From Sipunculus nudus (taxonomy: Eukaryota; Annelida; Sipuncula; Golfingiida; Sipunculidae), in the NCBI GenBank assembly GCA_026874595.1, contig CM049307.1:61222370-61286369 (forward strand): DNA of 64,000 nucleotides, given 5' to 3'. Of the stretch, positions 48,388 to 60,652 are shown one piece after another. The notes below the pieces were generated by a model that saw nothing but the letters and a program-made list of their open reading frames with translations, ran no database searches and was not told the DNA's origin. The position numbers and the translations under genes were made by a program. Position 1 is the stretch's first letter. Every line of letters begins with the position of its first letter.

Positions 48388-49060
48388 GGCATACCAGCCT
48401 ATCTGTAAGGAAGCGATAATAAAATGCAACTAATTAAACATTACGCTTGTTAAGATGGGTTCACTTCAATTATATCACAACCTCATAAATGTCAAATCCA
48501 TTCTTTTCCTAATATCAGTATTTATTTCTCACACTCTTGCTAAACTCGCATTGCCTGAGAATATTTATTTTGTAAACAGCGCATCGGCCAAAAAACTGAA
48601 ATTCCATCATTGCTGTGTTGAACGTGCCCTTCAAAACAAGGTACATTGATCCAACTGGAAGAAACACCTGTAATATTTTAAGCAATATACAGAACCGCAG
48701 ACTTGCTCGAATTTGCGGCCTCCATTCCTCCTGAGGTTGGATATAAATTTGATATGCAAATTTGATGGAATGCCAAAATAAAATGCTTTACCATGCAGTT
48801 GCAGCTTCCCCTAATGGCACGCACTATCCTGAGACTCGTCACTCACAGAGTTATACTAAATGTATTGTGTCGGTTTAAAATTAATAACCGCAAGTTGCCG
48901 TTCGAATCTGTGGGAATCAGCCTGATGTTGTGTTTGTAACGTTAAGGTACATGCATATGCAATATTTCATTTTCACTAATATATGCTAATGAATGGGGCT
49001 AGCCAGAAATTTCCATATCGATTACGGTCCATGACCTTTTACAGAGAAGCTGTAAACATT

Positions 49061-49095
49061 GGTGGATCCATGATTTAGGACACCAAAGGTATCCA
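49061..49095 (+). mobile_element. Short remnant of a CAG-ended MITE
   Basis: Only ggtggatccatgatttagga and a few following bases survive before another repeat begins at about 49103. Confidence 0.45.
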
Positions 49096-49102
49096 GCTCC
49101 TT

Positions 49103-49410
49103 AAAGGGGCCTATTCGCTTACCAGGTGTGTTGTATACACATATAATATGGTGTTTTTTCCTTAAAATATTATGGATTTAGCCAATAGTTCGTGCTTAAA
49201 CCGTTTGCTTACTCCTGTACCCAAGTAGAAACAAGATAGAAGAAATAAGCTCGCACCGGTCGCGATTAATGGAAATTAACTTAAACATAGAGCGCACGCT
49301 TAAATGGTGGCCGTATTGTGCAACATAAAATAATCAATTTTTTTCAAGCTTCAAACAGAACAGGTATTTGTTCCTTGCTTCTTTCTTAATGTTTCTCCTT
49401 GTTTCTGTGC
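49103..49410 (+). repeat. Interspersed repeat (copy 2)
   Basis: Counterpart of 41988-42240, about 60 bp longer in the middle (around 49220-49290). Both may be members of a MITE or SINE family, but the ends are not resolved. Confidence 0.7.
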
Positions 49411-49918
49411 TGTCGCACATGTCAATGATTGAACCTCTGACAACTTGGTCTTGTTATGGTAAATTATCACTCGTGGACTGTGTTTATCCATACATTTATG
49501 TGTGGCGCGGAGTACGGTCCATGTCAGCCTGCTCATGTAGTGCATGGTAAGTACGATACGTTCACATAAAATGTACCGGGTGCCGTTTTGAAATGTTAAA
49601 AAAACACGAAAATGCACAAGAACGTGTCAGCATCCGCATTCGCATGCATCCCCAAAAGTGAACACACAGACTGAAATACAGATTCAAATGCTACAGTAAA
49701 AGCGATACATGCATGCAGACAAAGCACAGTTTACCACAGCGTTATAGCGATTCATAGATGAAATCTGTATTTATAGCCATGGTATATACACAAAAAGTTT
49801 TAATCAGATACCAATAAGATCATATCTATACGCTTACAGAATGACTATAACATCATGGGAAAGATTGCCTTATCAAACTGGAACGTATTTGGCTATATAC
49901 AAGGTTTGGTGGTCATTA

Positions 49919-50069
49919 GGCCAAAAAAATAAAAGGTATGGTTCTCAGGCACCGCCCGCGTCAATTTTAACCCCGCATCAAAAATTTTTCTTTTGAATTT
50001 TATCTTTCAAGAAGAGAATAACACAATTTATGTAGTGCTTTTACCTGTTTAAAAAAAAAATGTTATTGT
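49919..50069 (+). mobile_element. Left half of MITE split by the 2.49-kb insertion
   Basis: Begins GGCCAAAAAAATAAAAGG after TTA. It carries ggttctcaggcacc and cttttacctgttt, both present in the 1775 copy, and ends at the inserted transposon. Confidence 0.8.
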
Positions 50070-52556
50070 CAGGGGCGTGTTTAAAGGGGGGCGCAACAGG
50101 CGCGCCCCCCCCTAAAATATCTTCAATAAATTTTTTGGGGGCACCCAATTTCGTAAATTGTCAGGGCGTGCCTAAACCTTTTGCAAAATCAGCTCGCAAA
50201 ATTGTATTTGTAAGGCTCAGGGCATAGTTTAAACTGTTTCGATTTAGTAACAGTATAGGATGACACCCTCTAGTAGGTATGATTGACTAAACAAAATCCT
50301 CATTTGAAGCCGCTGCTCATGCATAGGCCATAGACACGACAGTCTTGGCGGTTATCCATTAAATACCGGTTCTGTGATTGTTTCAGGTAACGTCAGTGGG
50401 GGAGGTTCAATCCCCGCCGCGATTTTTTCTAATTTAAAGCGGGCCTTTGAGCGGTTAAGTCAGCAGGTAACGGGGGCACGACGGGCCCAAGGGGTGCCCG
50501 GTCGACCAGGAATTTCAAATAGAGTAGAATAATATGTTTGAAAATGTAGGTCTCATTTATAGTTTTTTATTTTAGCTTAATCAAATTTTAGTAAGGAGAC
50601 CCCGCGAGGGTCCGATATAGGGTGACAGAAATGTGCATCCCGTTTCTAATTTGAAAAAAAAAATTTTATTGGATTTTTTAATCCAAATTGAGGGGTCTAA
50701 ATTAAGGGACCATGCAGTACCGGCCAGGAATTTCCTATAGGGTCCAATGAAATGTTTGAAAACGTAGAAGTCTCACTTTATTATATTTTAGCCTAGGAAT
50801 TTCCAATTAGGCGCAAGGAAAAAGCTCGAAAATGATGATGTCACGTTTTTTACGAAATGTAAATAGTGAGTGACCAAAGGGGCCCAGGCCTGTCAGGAGT
50901 TTCCTATGTGAAAAACACCAGAAAATACTTGAAAATTAGAAAATCTCTTTGGCTTCTATGTTAACTGGCATTTATTTAGCTGTATTCAGGACGACTCAAA
51001 GGAGCCCGGCTAAACGCTTGTTAATGCGGATCTTTGTTTTTTCTCTTTGGTTTTAGCTTATATAAATAGTTTTAATCGGAAGCGATCGGAAGGGACTCTG
51101 CATGGCCCAGGAGTTTACTAGGGCACAAGAACAGGCTTGACGATGAAGTCTCAAATTTAAGGCTCTCATTTGTCTTAAATAGCACATTAGCTAGGTTATA
51201 TATATATATAGGTTTTAACGCATCGGGCAAAAATGGCCGGGATGGGCCAGGAGTTCTTAAGGCCCAATAAAATGCATGGAAATGTAGAAATATACTGAGT
51301 ATCAGGGCACAATAGTTACGGTATAATAGAACGGCAGGTCTTATATTTAGTACAACAGATCCTTATACATGGAAGAAATTAACCAAAATAAATATTTATT
51401 TCCATTCATTTAACACGGTCCGGATGTACATGCCGTTTGATTTCATTTTACTCTTTTACTCTCTTTTAAGTCTAGATCAGGTATATATAAAATGTAGGGA
51501 GAACTGCTTTTGTTTTGTGTTCGTAAATATAATTATTCAAGGAACCAAATTTATTTATTTCTTGCTTCACGCGGTATATAAAACGATTCAGTGGAGAGCC
51601 CCTTTTCATTTTTTTATCTATCAGGGTGCTTTTCTGTGTGTGTGGGTCGCTTTCATTTTGATAATAAATCCCGGGATCCCTATATATGCGTGCTATATAT
51701 ATCTTGTCGGTTATCATCTTATCAGGAACCCATATAGCGTCCTATTATTGTGAAAGACGATGTATGGATGCAGAATCACAGTAGTCATCGACACTGCTTC
51801 CACTGCTGATCTAACACCTGTCAATGTATGTAACAATCTGACGCATATATGCACTCGACTTGTTGATTTATCAAACTATTTATCCCCTTATTATGTTCCT
51901 GTAAATATTTTTTTTTTATTCTTCCAAGTCTTAATTGGTTTTGTTGTTATTTTGATAGTATTGTTGTTGATAGTATATATAGTGCATGAGAAGCACATAC
52001 TGTAGTGTGGGTAACCTCTTGTACAATAGGTTGCTTGCCTTGAGCCTGAGGTTATAGGGATGCCTGCTAAGACCTCCATATAATTTCAGTTTAATATTTC
52101 AGTTAGCATGGTGGATAAAGTATATATCTGATAATATGCGTAGCATTATATGGAGAAAAATATGCATCCCTCTGTTACAGTCAATTCTTTAGTATACTGC
52201 TTTAATAAGTATAGCCTTGGATTTAAATCGAATAAATAGTTTATTACATCCGTAAAAATAACGAGAAAATATGACGAAGAAAAAGGAGGGGACCGGAAAC
52301 CTTTTGTATCGCCTCGAAATATTTCTCTCGGAGGCCCTCCTAAGTCTCATTAAGAGTGTTAACATATTATCTAAAAAAAACTGAATGAAATTATTGAAAC
52401 ATCGAGTTTTGATTAATCTTAATAATTTGATCGAATATACACAACACCAATCGTCAGTGAGTGTCATTCCCCGACGCGAAGGTGGGGGCAGGGGTGTCCC
52501 TTCAGACTTTTTGCGGTCGTGAGCCCCCCTATGCTGAAATCCTGCGTACGCCCTTG
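50070..52556 (+). mobile_element. 2.49-kb CAG-ended DNA transposon derivative, TSD ATTGT
   Basis: Left end CAGGGGCGT, right end ACGCCCTTG (8/9 inverted match), flanked exactly by ATTGT at 50065-50069 and 52557-52561. It interrupts another MITE whose uninterrupted relative at about 1940-1960 shows the empty-site sequence. It has no transposase-like frame; the longest open frames (51424-51753, 51760-52005) have no recognisable domain. The interior 50500-51290 repeats a degenerate module six times. The ends share CAGGGGCG and an inner CAGGATTT with the short MITEs at 44177 and 19176, so they are probably one family. Confidence 0.85.
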
Positions 52557-52670
52557 ATTGTCATGCTTTTCTTAAAATTATGAAATTTTTATCGAAAAAG
52601 GTCAATAATAAAATACCGCCTGCCCGCACTGATTTCTGAAAAAAAAGTGCCTGAGAACCTTTTTCTGGCC
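52557..52670 (+). mobile_element. Right half of the MITE split by the 2.49-kb insertion
   Basis: Resumes with attgtcatgctttt, the continuation seen at about 1945 in the intact copy, and closes with gtgcctgagaacc...tggcc followed by TAAG, the inverted complement of the left half's start. Confidence 0.8.
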
Positions 52671-53508
52671 TAAGAGAGATTTTTTTTATAAAAGTACAAA
52701 ATCATGTAAAAAAGGGTAAATAAATGCTTCAGTGTCAATTTTCAGTAGCATATTATTGTATGTGATACTGGAAAACAAAATTCAGTAATGATTACTGCTG
52801 TCACGCGAAGATTTCAACTTAAGGAATAGTATTATTTCTTGATTGGTGCCAAGTTCTGTCCATATACGTATACCGTATGGTTAACCTGAAGAATGCTACT
52901 TGCATATACATTTGCCGTATATACGTTACACCTGACAGAATTGTGTATAAAATATCCATCTGACATGTTCGATCAGCAAACCACAACTACAAATTCCATC
53001 ACCTCAATACGGGTTGTAAAAAAAGTTTAATTTTCATTACTTATTTAACATTCAGCTGCGGTTTAATTGTGGGTCTGTTGCCACGATGAACTATATTATA
53101 TTTAATTTGCACAATAAAAATGTGAAAGATACGTTTTGTACGACTCCGCCGAAACCAAGTTAAATGGAGGTACATTAAAATAAAAACGGCTCACACGTGT
53201 AGGAATGAAGGGAGGCGTTTCCCCGGACTAAATTACTTCACATCAAATGTTATTTATCCTTCAGTACTGATTAACCCACGAGTCAAATGATTTTCAGAGC
53301 CGTGGCACCACCTTGTTTGTATATACGTACCTTACAGATAATTCGAGTTGTATAAAACACAAACATCTGCCGACTTGTCTGGGAAGGTCTGGTACGTATC
53401 TTATTAACAAAGGTTCCGAATGTCTGTGAGAGTATCATAAAAAGGTAAGTAACGGTTCTAAACTTGGGAACCAAAGAAGCCCCTCACATGTGTTGCATGA
53501 AGGTCTCC

Positions 53509-53533
53509 CGTGCTGGTTTCTTTCACCAGCACG
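53509..53533. repeat. Perfect 9-bp-stem hairpin
   Basis: CGTGCTGGT-ttctttc-ACCAGCACG, isolated in non-repetitive DNA. It does not match histone or iron-response stem-loops. Confidence 0.7.
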
Positions 53534-53933
53534 CAGCGTGTGATAATGGAACATCAACACCTGACTTAACACTTTATGAAGAAGACTCCTTAACACCGCA
53601 TTCTGCTGCTATCCACGGAAACCGTCAATCCAAATACATATACATGTATATGTATGAGACTTAATTTCATAGAACCTTTGTCATATGTCTGTACAAAATC
53701 CGTGTGAAAAAAAAGCTAATCAACTGGCACCCCCGTGCATATAAGTAAGGTTTATTCGGTCTCTGATACAGCTCTCCTGTTTTATCTGGTTGACATAGCA
53801 ACAGGTATCACCTCTCGCGTAGACAACATCTTCTCTGAACAGAGACCCTCGTCCATACGCTACAGTATTCGAGAGTGAAATTGATCATCGCTGATTGTAC
53901 AATAAACTACAAAGAAAAGATATAACCACTTAC

Positions 53934-54190
53934 CCAGCTGTCGGTCTGTGTTGTTTTGAATGAGACGAGACTGGTGTCAGTTAGACCACGCAGCCTGTTC
54001 AGCTGTGAATATGGAAACTTTGGCCTGTTTTTACTTAAATTTATGTGCAAGTAATAAACCCTTGTCTGGTCTCTCGACAAATACGTTTTCACGCACGCTC
54101 GGCTTATAAACCGCAGCCATGACTTGCCGGAGTGAATCTCTCGTATACTACTGGGACACAAGGAGAACATGTCTAGCATACGCCCTTTCA
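53934..54190 (-). promoter_or_regulatory. Candidate 5' non-coding exon of CSGALNACT
   Basis: A near-consensus minus-strand donor (agctgg|gtaagtgg, exon edge 53934) in non-repetitive DNA, 5.5 kb upstream of the acceptor at 48402 that needs a 5' partner. A second candidate donor (gat|gtaagt) is near 54993. The choice between them, and the upstream edge, are guesses. Confidence 0.3.
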
Positions 54191-54199
54191 AAGCCCGAC

Positions 54200-56829
54200 C
54201 TATCTTACAAAACGGGGTGTTTATTCTTTACCCATTACGCACAGCGCTGGAAGAAACGACATAAATATTATGCACGGCTGAACGGTTCTGACTAAAGTTA
54301 ACCCCCGGCTTTACGCTCACAGTGCAGGCATTACATGTGTGTGATCAAACCGAAGGCTAGTGGGCAATATGTTCATAACCCAAAAAACATATATAACATA
54401 GGTGCAGTTCTGTACTTCCTGCATCTGCTTTTCAAATACTAAAACGGATCGTACTTCAGACTCTCAAAGAAATACGCTGAATACTTTAGGCGGAGTTACC
54501 ATCTGTATACGTTGTTATCTGCGCTACATATGATGGTTATAAGTACATTACCCGCCAGATGGCGACAAAGTCGACACAGCTGTCTTCAGTCAGAGCCGGA
54601 AAATTACCCCAAATCATTTTAGGGCTCAGTGTTGCTTTTTGATTTTGAATCTTTTCATGTAATTATGCCTATAAATTCGTTTGGAACTTACGGAAATATT
54701 AAAATTAACGGATCAGCGCAGTCACTTTGTGGAGATTCCAGAACTTCTCTTAGCAAATGGTGAAGACAGCTCCAGCGAACTTTATTAATAGTTTATTAAG
54801 AAGGGCGATTGCAGTTATGTAGGGACCTCTTTACATTTCAATATATATGAAAAGACAGGAGGCCATCTTCCCAACTCATTCCTGTGTCCCAAATAAAATT
54901 AACATGCTATTAATCTAACATAGTTTACATGCAGCTGATGCACCTGACGCAAGAGACGTTTATACATAAGTTATAATAATAAAACTTACATCGTACTTAC
55001 ATCAATCAGATGCAGATATTACCACAACAGGCGAAGTCTTCAGTAGCTGACACACGAGTGATATATATTTATTAACCGATATTTATATTTAATTGCGTGT
55101 TCTGTTGTTTACCATTTATAATTCCGTGAAATGTAAACTAAGTAAAAATACTAGGTGCAAGTTAAATTGGCATTTTTAGGTAAGCCAATGAAAAATAAGG
55201 TCAACAAAATATGCATGTTAACTTAGACTTTCAAAGATGCAATGCCATGTAAGACAATTAAACTTATATACTAAATTGCTAATTACTAATGTCTGAAAGG
55301 TTTTCAAAACGAGCTAGAAACGTTGCCCTGAAATTGAAAAATAATGTTTAGTCGTAATTTAGTAATTCAAAAAGTGTTTCAATATTTTGCATATATTTGC
55401 ATATAAACGTTCATATAAACTTTAAACATTAGATTTGCTTGAATTTTGTGGACGGTCAGGCTAACAACCAAGTTACAATCTGTTGTATTTTGGGGGTAAT
55501 CTGAATCTCTATAATGTTCTTCATTCGTAAGGTTCTTTACCATTGTGACGGCTATTTCTTTGCCTGGCCCGAGCGCCAGAGCAGTTCATTGGTATTAAGA
55601 AGTGGCTTTGTTCTAGACGTGACGCGTGACCGGCAAGTGGTTGTTGAATCGTAACAAACATTTTGCTCATTTACTATGCTTGGGCCTTTCGAAATCAGTT
55701 TGGCTAAGTCTAGCTCTACACACCTTGGCGGAGGTAGCAATGCAGGCTTCGATTGCAGCCTCATAGTGTTTAGATCTGTTTTCCTTCATTGTGTCATCTT
55801 ATTTTAAAATGTGTCACATAATTTACCATATAGTCCTTTTGTGATAAATGTTTAAAGCAAATCCACAGATGTTTGCACTGTGATTCGAACTAAGGGAATT
55901 CATTAAACCAAAACTATTTTATACAATTAAAAACAATGGTCTTCTCTGTAACATGCAACACCTACCTCACGTAATGAATTTATTCAGAGGGCCAGAGCGG
56001 TATATTGGTTACAGTTTATTTATATATGTACAAAAGTATTTCTAACACCATGCTCCTGTGTACTCACAACTTGGCACGACTGCGGAGCAACATTTAAGGA
56101 CCTTTCCCAGTGAAAATATACATGTGCGTGGTTCCTTGAAAGTCCTGAAATACTGTGCAAGGCCTATGCGCGCTGATAACCATGACCTAAACTATAAATA
56201 CAGGAATGCATGCCTGCAAGCACAGAGTAAATTGTATTGGGTTTATACATGCAGATTTAAATATCCCCCCCCCCCCCAAAAAAAATAAAATCTAGGACGT
56301 ACCTTTCTTGTAAAGTATAATGTATTAAAATGCATTATATAATTATTCATTTATTCGGTCACCTTGATACTATAAGGAGGAGTCGTTTTAACAAATGTTA
56401 TCAACATGCATTCACTGACCAAAATCTGCGAGATACAGACAGCTTTATAATCCTCATATAACTATCAAACAACTATACGTCTCCGCCCTGATATTTATTC
56501 TTGAGAGAAACGTGCAATTTTATTCTGGAAAACGCGTTATACTTTTTCAGTGACTCTGTGTCAAGTTTCAGAGTAAATTTATGTTTTCGTATACTTATAC
56601 GTATATACAACAACGTGGCATGCACGAATCGAATAACACACTTTCTTACCCTGCGGAAAAGTAACACACTCCATACATATGGTGATAACATCAACTTGCA
56701 TCTCATTAGACACCCATCCAGCATCTCTATAAGCATGGTTTTGAAACAAGCCTTTTAGCAACCAGGGTATTGATATTCTAAAATCATCCTACTTAAAGTT
56801 CATGACCGATTGTGTTTGGTAGATTTTGC

Positions 56830-56880
<51 letters not shown>

Positions 56881-57450
56881 GTGTGTCAATTTTAGCGACT
56901 GCATTTTTGCATTATCGATTTAAAATCGATTATATATATGCACATACAGAGAATCTAATCCTGTCAGAGATATACGAACACAAAGTAACAAACAACATAT
57001 AAACGAAACATGCGCAGCCAACAATCGTCTGACGGCAAGTCGGCCTTGGATGCGGGTGGATTGGTTTCATTATGAATACCGATGTACATGTCAGAATAAT
57101 AACCAGGGTCAATAGTTTAGGTACTAGTATACAGAAGATTTCAAGGTAATATAGAAAGTACATAAAATAGTGGATTAATAATCGATCATCGCTTGTTTTT
57201 ATTTTTTAGTCATCAACTAGAAAACTGACAGGTCAGTCAGGAAGGGCCCCGCAAAAGATGCAGTCGTTAAAAAATTGAAGTACCGTGATGTACTTTGGTA
57301 GCATTGGTTGATAGAGTGATATTTGAAAATTAAAGAACCTGTAAAGAACAGCTGACATGTATAAACTGGAAGAAAAGATATGGTTAAGTGAAAATGTTCA
57401 AAGCTATCAAAATAATGATATAATAGAACTGCATGCATTTTAAGTTTCTG
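54200..57450. other. No gene seen
   Basis: Apart from a possible alternative donor near 54993 and the 56.8-kb microsatellite, nothing is supported. The open frame 55764-55552 (minus) has no recognisable domain. Confidence 0.55.
56832..56880. repeat. (TA)n(TG)n microsatellite
   Basis: About 19 TA units followed by TG units. Intergenic. Confidence 0.95.
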
Positions 57451-57679
57451 TATTTGTGTATAACCTGTGCCAATCATTCTTGGTTGAAGTCTTGGCTGGG
57501 CTGTGTCAAATATTTTTCCAGTATTTGTATGTTGAATTGGCCTTATTATATGTGAGGCTTGAGTCTGTACATGAAACTTGTGGTATTAGAGACAATCAGC
57601 TGCTGGTTAGTAGTGATAAAATGATCATTCTCTTGAACTGAGATTCAGCTGTTGTTGGGCTTGAGTCTACAGATGCGCT

Positions 57680-57877
57680 GTGTTGTGTAGAATGATTACA
57701 TATGAATATCAATGTAAATTTGTTGATGGTCACTATAATAGGTCCAAACTCCTTGAGATGTTGGAAGTGGAGATAGATTTGTCCAGACATGGTCTGAATG
57801 ATAGCCATTGTGGTGCGTTGGGCCAGTGTATCCTTTTCTCGGGAATCTTCAAATTGTCTGTACAAAATATGCTGTGA
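57680..57877 (+). pseudogene. Possible relic of a leucine-rich-repeat coding segment
   Basis: One frame contains LLEMLEVEIDLSRHGLND followed by SHCGALGQCI, the rhythm of an NLR/RNI-type leucine-rich repeat (LxLSxxxLxDxxCxxL). No flanking repeat, domain or splice context supports a living gene, and the neighbouring frames are closed. Chance similarity is possible. Confidence 0.25.
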
Positions 57878-57929
57878 AAATGTAATGCCGCTGTACAGGA
57901 GTGACTCGAAAAAGATTCATTCATTTCAG

Positions 57930-58887
57930 GCCTTCTGAAGGAGACACCAGCAACTGAACACCAAACTGTGTATTACTTTTTTTTCCCTTCTGACCCAAAT
58001 ATCAATAAGCTTCTCCCTTAGGCCATGGGTGATACATATTATTTTTGAATCCTATCCATCATATGTTATAGGGGAGTTATTATTGCAGAAACGAATTTGA
58101 TTGTTCATCAAATTCGTTGCGAGTTATTGCATTAACATCATTTGAGAATTTTCACGTCTGTCAAGGTCATCCATCTTCGACTTTGACCTAGCCCTTCATA
58201 ACAAACATTACTGGTGCAAGTTCAGTGAGTGTTAGTCAAATTGTTTGCGAACTATTTGGTTAACATTATTTTAGCATTATCACGGCTGTGACCTTGAAAA
58301 TCCATCAAGGTCACCCATCTTCAAACATGATGTAGCCCATCAAAAGGTCTATCACTGCCGTGAGTCTGGGGACCTTATATGAAACACTTTTTACGAGTTA
58401 TTGTGTTAACAATGTGTGTCCTTTTGCATGCATATTTGCTAAGAGAGCGCAACATTACTGGGTGTTCAGTAATGGTTTTTACCGCATAACTTACAGAAAA
58501 ATGGCTGACTATGAACATATATCATGCCTCGTTGCTGTTGACATGAGGACCTGTCCTACTGTAAAGGTGGAACAAACAATTATGATTTCTGCCCTGCTGA
58601 AAGAGGGACCAAAAATTAAACACCAAACTGTGAATAACTTTTTTAACCTTTGACCTCCGGACCCCAAAATCGATAGGAATCTTCCATAATGGATGGTTAA
58701 TACATATTTCAGGTTAAAACTCAATCTGTCAATCCTAACTGGAGTTATCATCCGGAAAAGAATTTGTGGACGGACGGACGGACAGACGGACGGCAAGACG
58801 GACGGACGGACAGACGGACGGACCGCAAGACAGACAGACGGACAGGTCGATTACTATAGGGCACCCGCTTTTCAAGCGGGGCCCTAA
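57930..58887 (+). mobile_element. Pearl/Helitron-like element with ACGG microsatellite and terminal hairpin
   Basis: Internal phrases recur: aacaccaaactgtg (57958, 58620), gagttattg...ttaacat (58120, 58397), aaggtcaYccatcttc (58158, 58308). An ACGG/ACAG microsatellite at 58768-58843 is followed by hairpin CCCGCTT-TTC-AAGCGGG (58864-58880), then GCC and CTAA (58884-58887) with T next. Hairpin plus CTRR|T is the Helitron 3' signature. No Rep/helicase frame is present, so it is non-autonomous. Confidence 0.65.
58091..58119. repeat. Perfect 12-bp-stem hairpin inside the 57.9-kb element
   Basis: AACGAATTTGAT and ATCAAATTCGTT separated by tgttc. Confidence 0.85.
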
Positions 58888-59815
58888 TTATGATTTAAAA
58901 ACCAATACCTACCACTTATATTGTGTACATACACTCTACATCAGTTCAGTTCGAAAATTAAATCGTAGTCTAAGTTGGGCCAGTTTTAAATTTTATTTTG
59001 CACCTTATATATATATATATTGATCACCTGACATGTTCAGAACCTAATCAACCACACCAGCTTGCCCTTCAGAATGTATATGAAAATAACTGCGCTAACT
59101 GGATGTCCAAGTAAAAAGTCACAAAGGTAATGGCACCAACAGCATACTTGTTGTCAGGGTAATAGAAGTGTCATTGCGCATTCTTCTACACACATTTTTG
59201 CACTTTGAACTTATTTTTTTTTTAGAAAAAGTTTGGATAGCCAGGTGCATGACAATCACTAACAAATCAGCAAGTAAATACTGTGACGTTTCTGATCAAA
59301 CTATCAAACATTTAACAAGGGTTTGAACCACTTGGTAAGCAGACCTGCTGACTTGTATAACACTGAATGTACCGGTAAACACTTTCTAACTCTCCGTTCA
59401 CATTTTTTAGTATTTTTGTATATACGAGCTGGGTTTCCTGGCAAATGCATGCATCCTTTAACACCCAAACTTTGCATCCGATCTCTTATTTTATACATTA
59501 CTTTCTTATCCATTTGGAGCATCTGGTCGCTTTTGACGTTCCAGATGTCAGTTTGCGATAAAGGGAACAGTTGTCTTGCTGAAGGTTTTCTTGTGTCGTG
59601 TTCACGGATCACGTAATCACAGGACAGACAGGATATTACCTATGACCCACAGCAGTTAATTACATCATGTATTTGACAACCAGGTTTTATTGCCCTTTGA
59701 AACATGCGCTTCTGTTTATTCTCAAGGATACCATTATCTGATATCATTGACAGCCCGTCTCTGAACAACCTTGAGCTTAACACACAACGTATGTAGAAGG
59801 TTTATATTAAATACG

Positions 59816-59992
59816 CAGGGGCGGATCCTGGATTTTGGGGTGGGGTTTACCGTTTACCCTAAATGACTAAAAAACAAGTCAAGGAAAGAAAGATTATTGT
59901 TTATGATTCGGTAAAACAGCTAAAAAGCTAAAGAGGAAATTTCTTTCAACGCAAACGGGGGACAGCTTTTTTCCCCTCTGGATCCGCACCCA
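59816..59992 (+). mobile_element. CAG-ended MITE
   Basis: CAGGGGCGGATCCTGGATTT at left and GGATCCGCACCCA at right, about 177 bp. The flanks ATACG and TTATG do not form a convincing duplication, so this copy is older or its ends are shifted. Confidence 0.7.
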
Positions 59993-60572
59993 TTATGTTA
60001 ACAACATTAAACATTCTAAGTCAATACTCACAGGACATCCAGGGTTCTCTCAGACTCAAATTGGCCAGGATTATGCATCAGTTTTACGAGGTAAAGCTTG
60101 CTACATCCATGGCTAGGCTCTCAACACAATTTATGATACAGACTTTGCATGGCATATCTAGGGCGCACCGCCCATTACATTACAGTGACACCATGTACCT
60201 CCTCATACAATATCCTGTCAAACACTTACCCGTTTCACCAGAGAGGAATTAACACTGGAGCACCAATGTGTTTTGATTGTTAGTGAATTCCTCAGTCTTT
60301 ATCATGACTACTGCAGGTTGCGCTAAGACTGAGGTGCTATCCCACGACTAGCGATTGGCACGTGCTACCAAATTGAAAACAACGTACTGCTTCAAGACTG
60401 CGGGGGCTGTTTGCACATAAGATTACGTTTCTCGTTTTTACAGATCGTGAGCTGTGTGTTAACAGGGTAACAACACGTTTTACCCACCTTTCTCACTAAT
60501 AATGCAACCTGTCAAAAAAACAGCGAGGTTTACATATTAAATGAATTCAACTTGTTTTCATGCACAGGACTT

Positions 60573-60652
60573 GCTCATTGGTCCGAAAGCTCATAGGTCC
60601 AACATCTCATAGGTCTGACACCCCATAGGTCCGACAGCTCGTTGGTTCGACA
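60573..60652 (+). repeat. 16-bp tandem repeat x5, gctcataggtccgaca
   Basis: Five contiguous 16-mers with one to four substitutions each. A related inverted phrase (gtcagacttataggctgttgg) follows at about 60668. Not a CRISPR array: there are no spacers. Confidence 0.9.

Noticed and set aside
51424-52005. Possible transposase remnants in the 2.49-kb element
   Set aside because: The frames are hydrophobic and AT-driven, and lack any DDE/RNase H-like or hAT dimerisation motif.
59304-59616. Overlapping ~100-codon frames on both strands
   Set aside because: Both strands are open by chance over the same DNA; neither matches a family I know.
60573-60652. CRISPR-like array
   Set aside because: The 16-bp units are contiguous without spacers, and the genome is eukaryotic.
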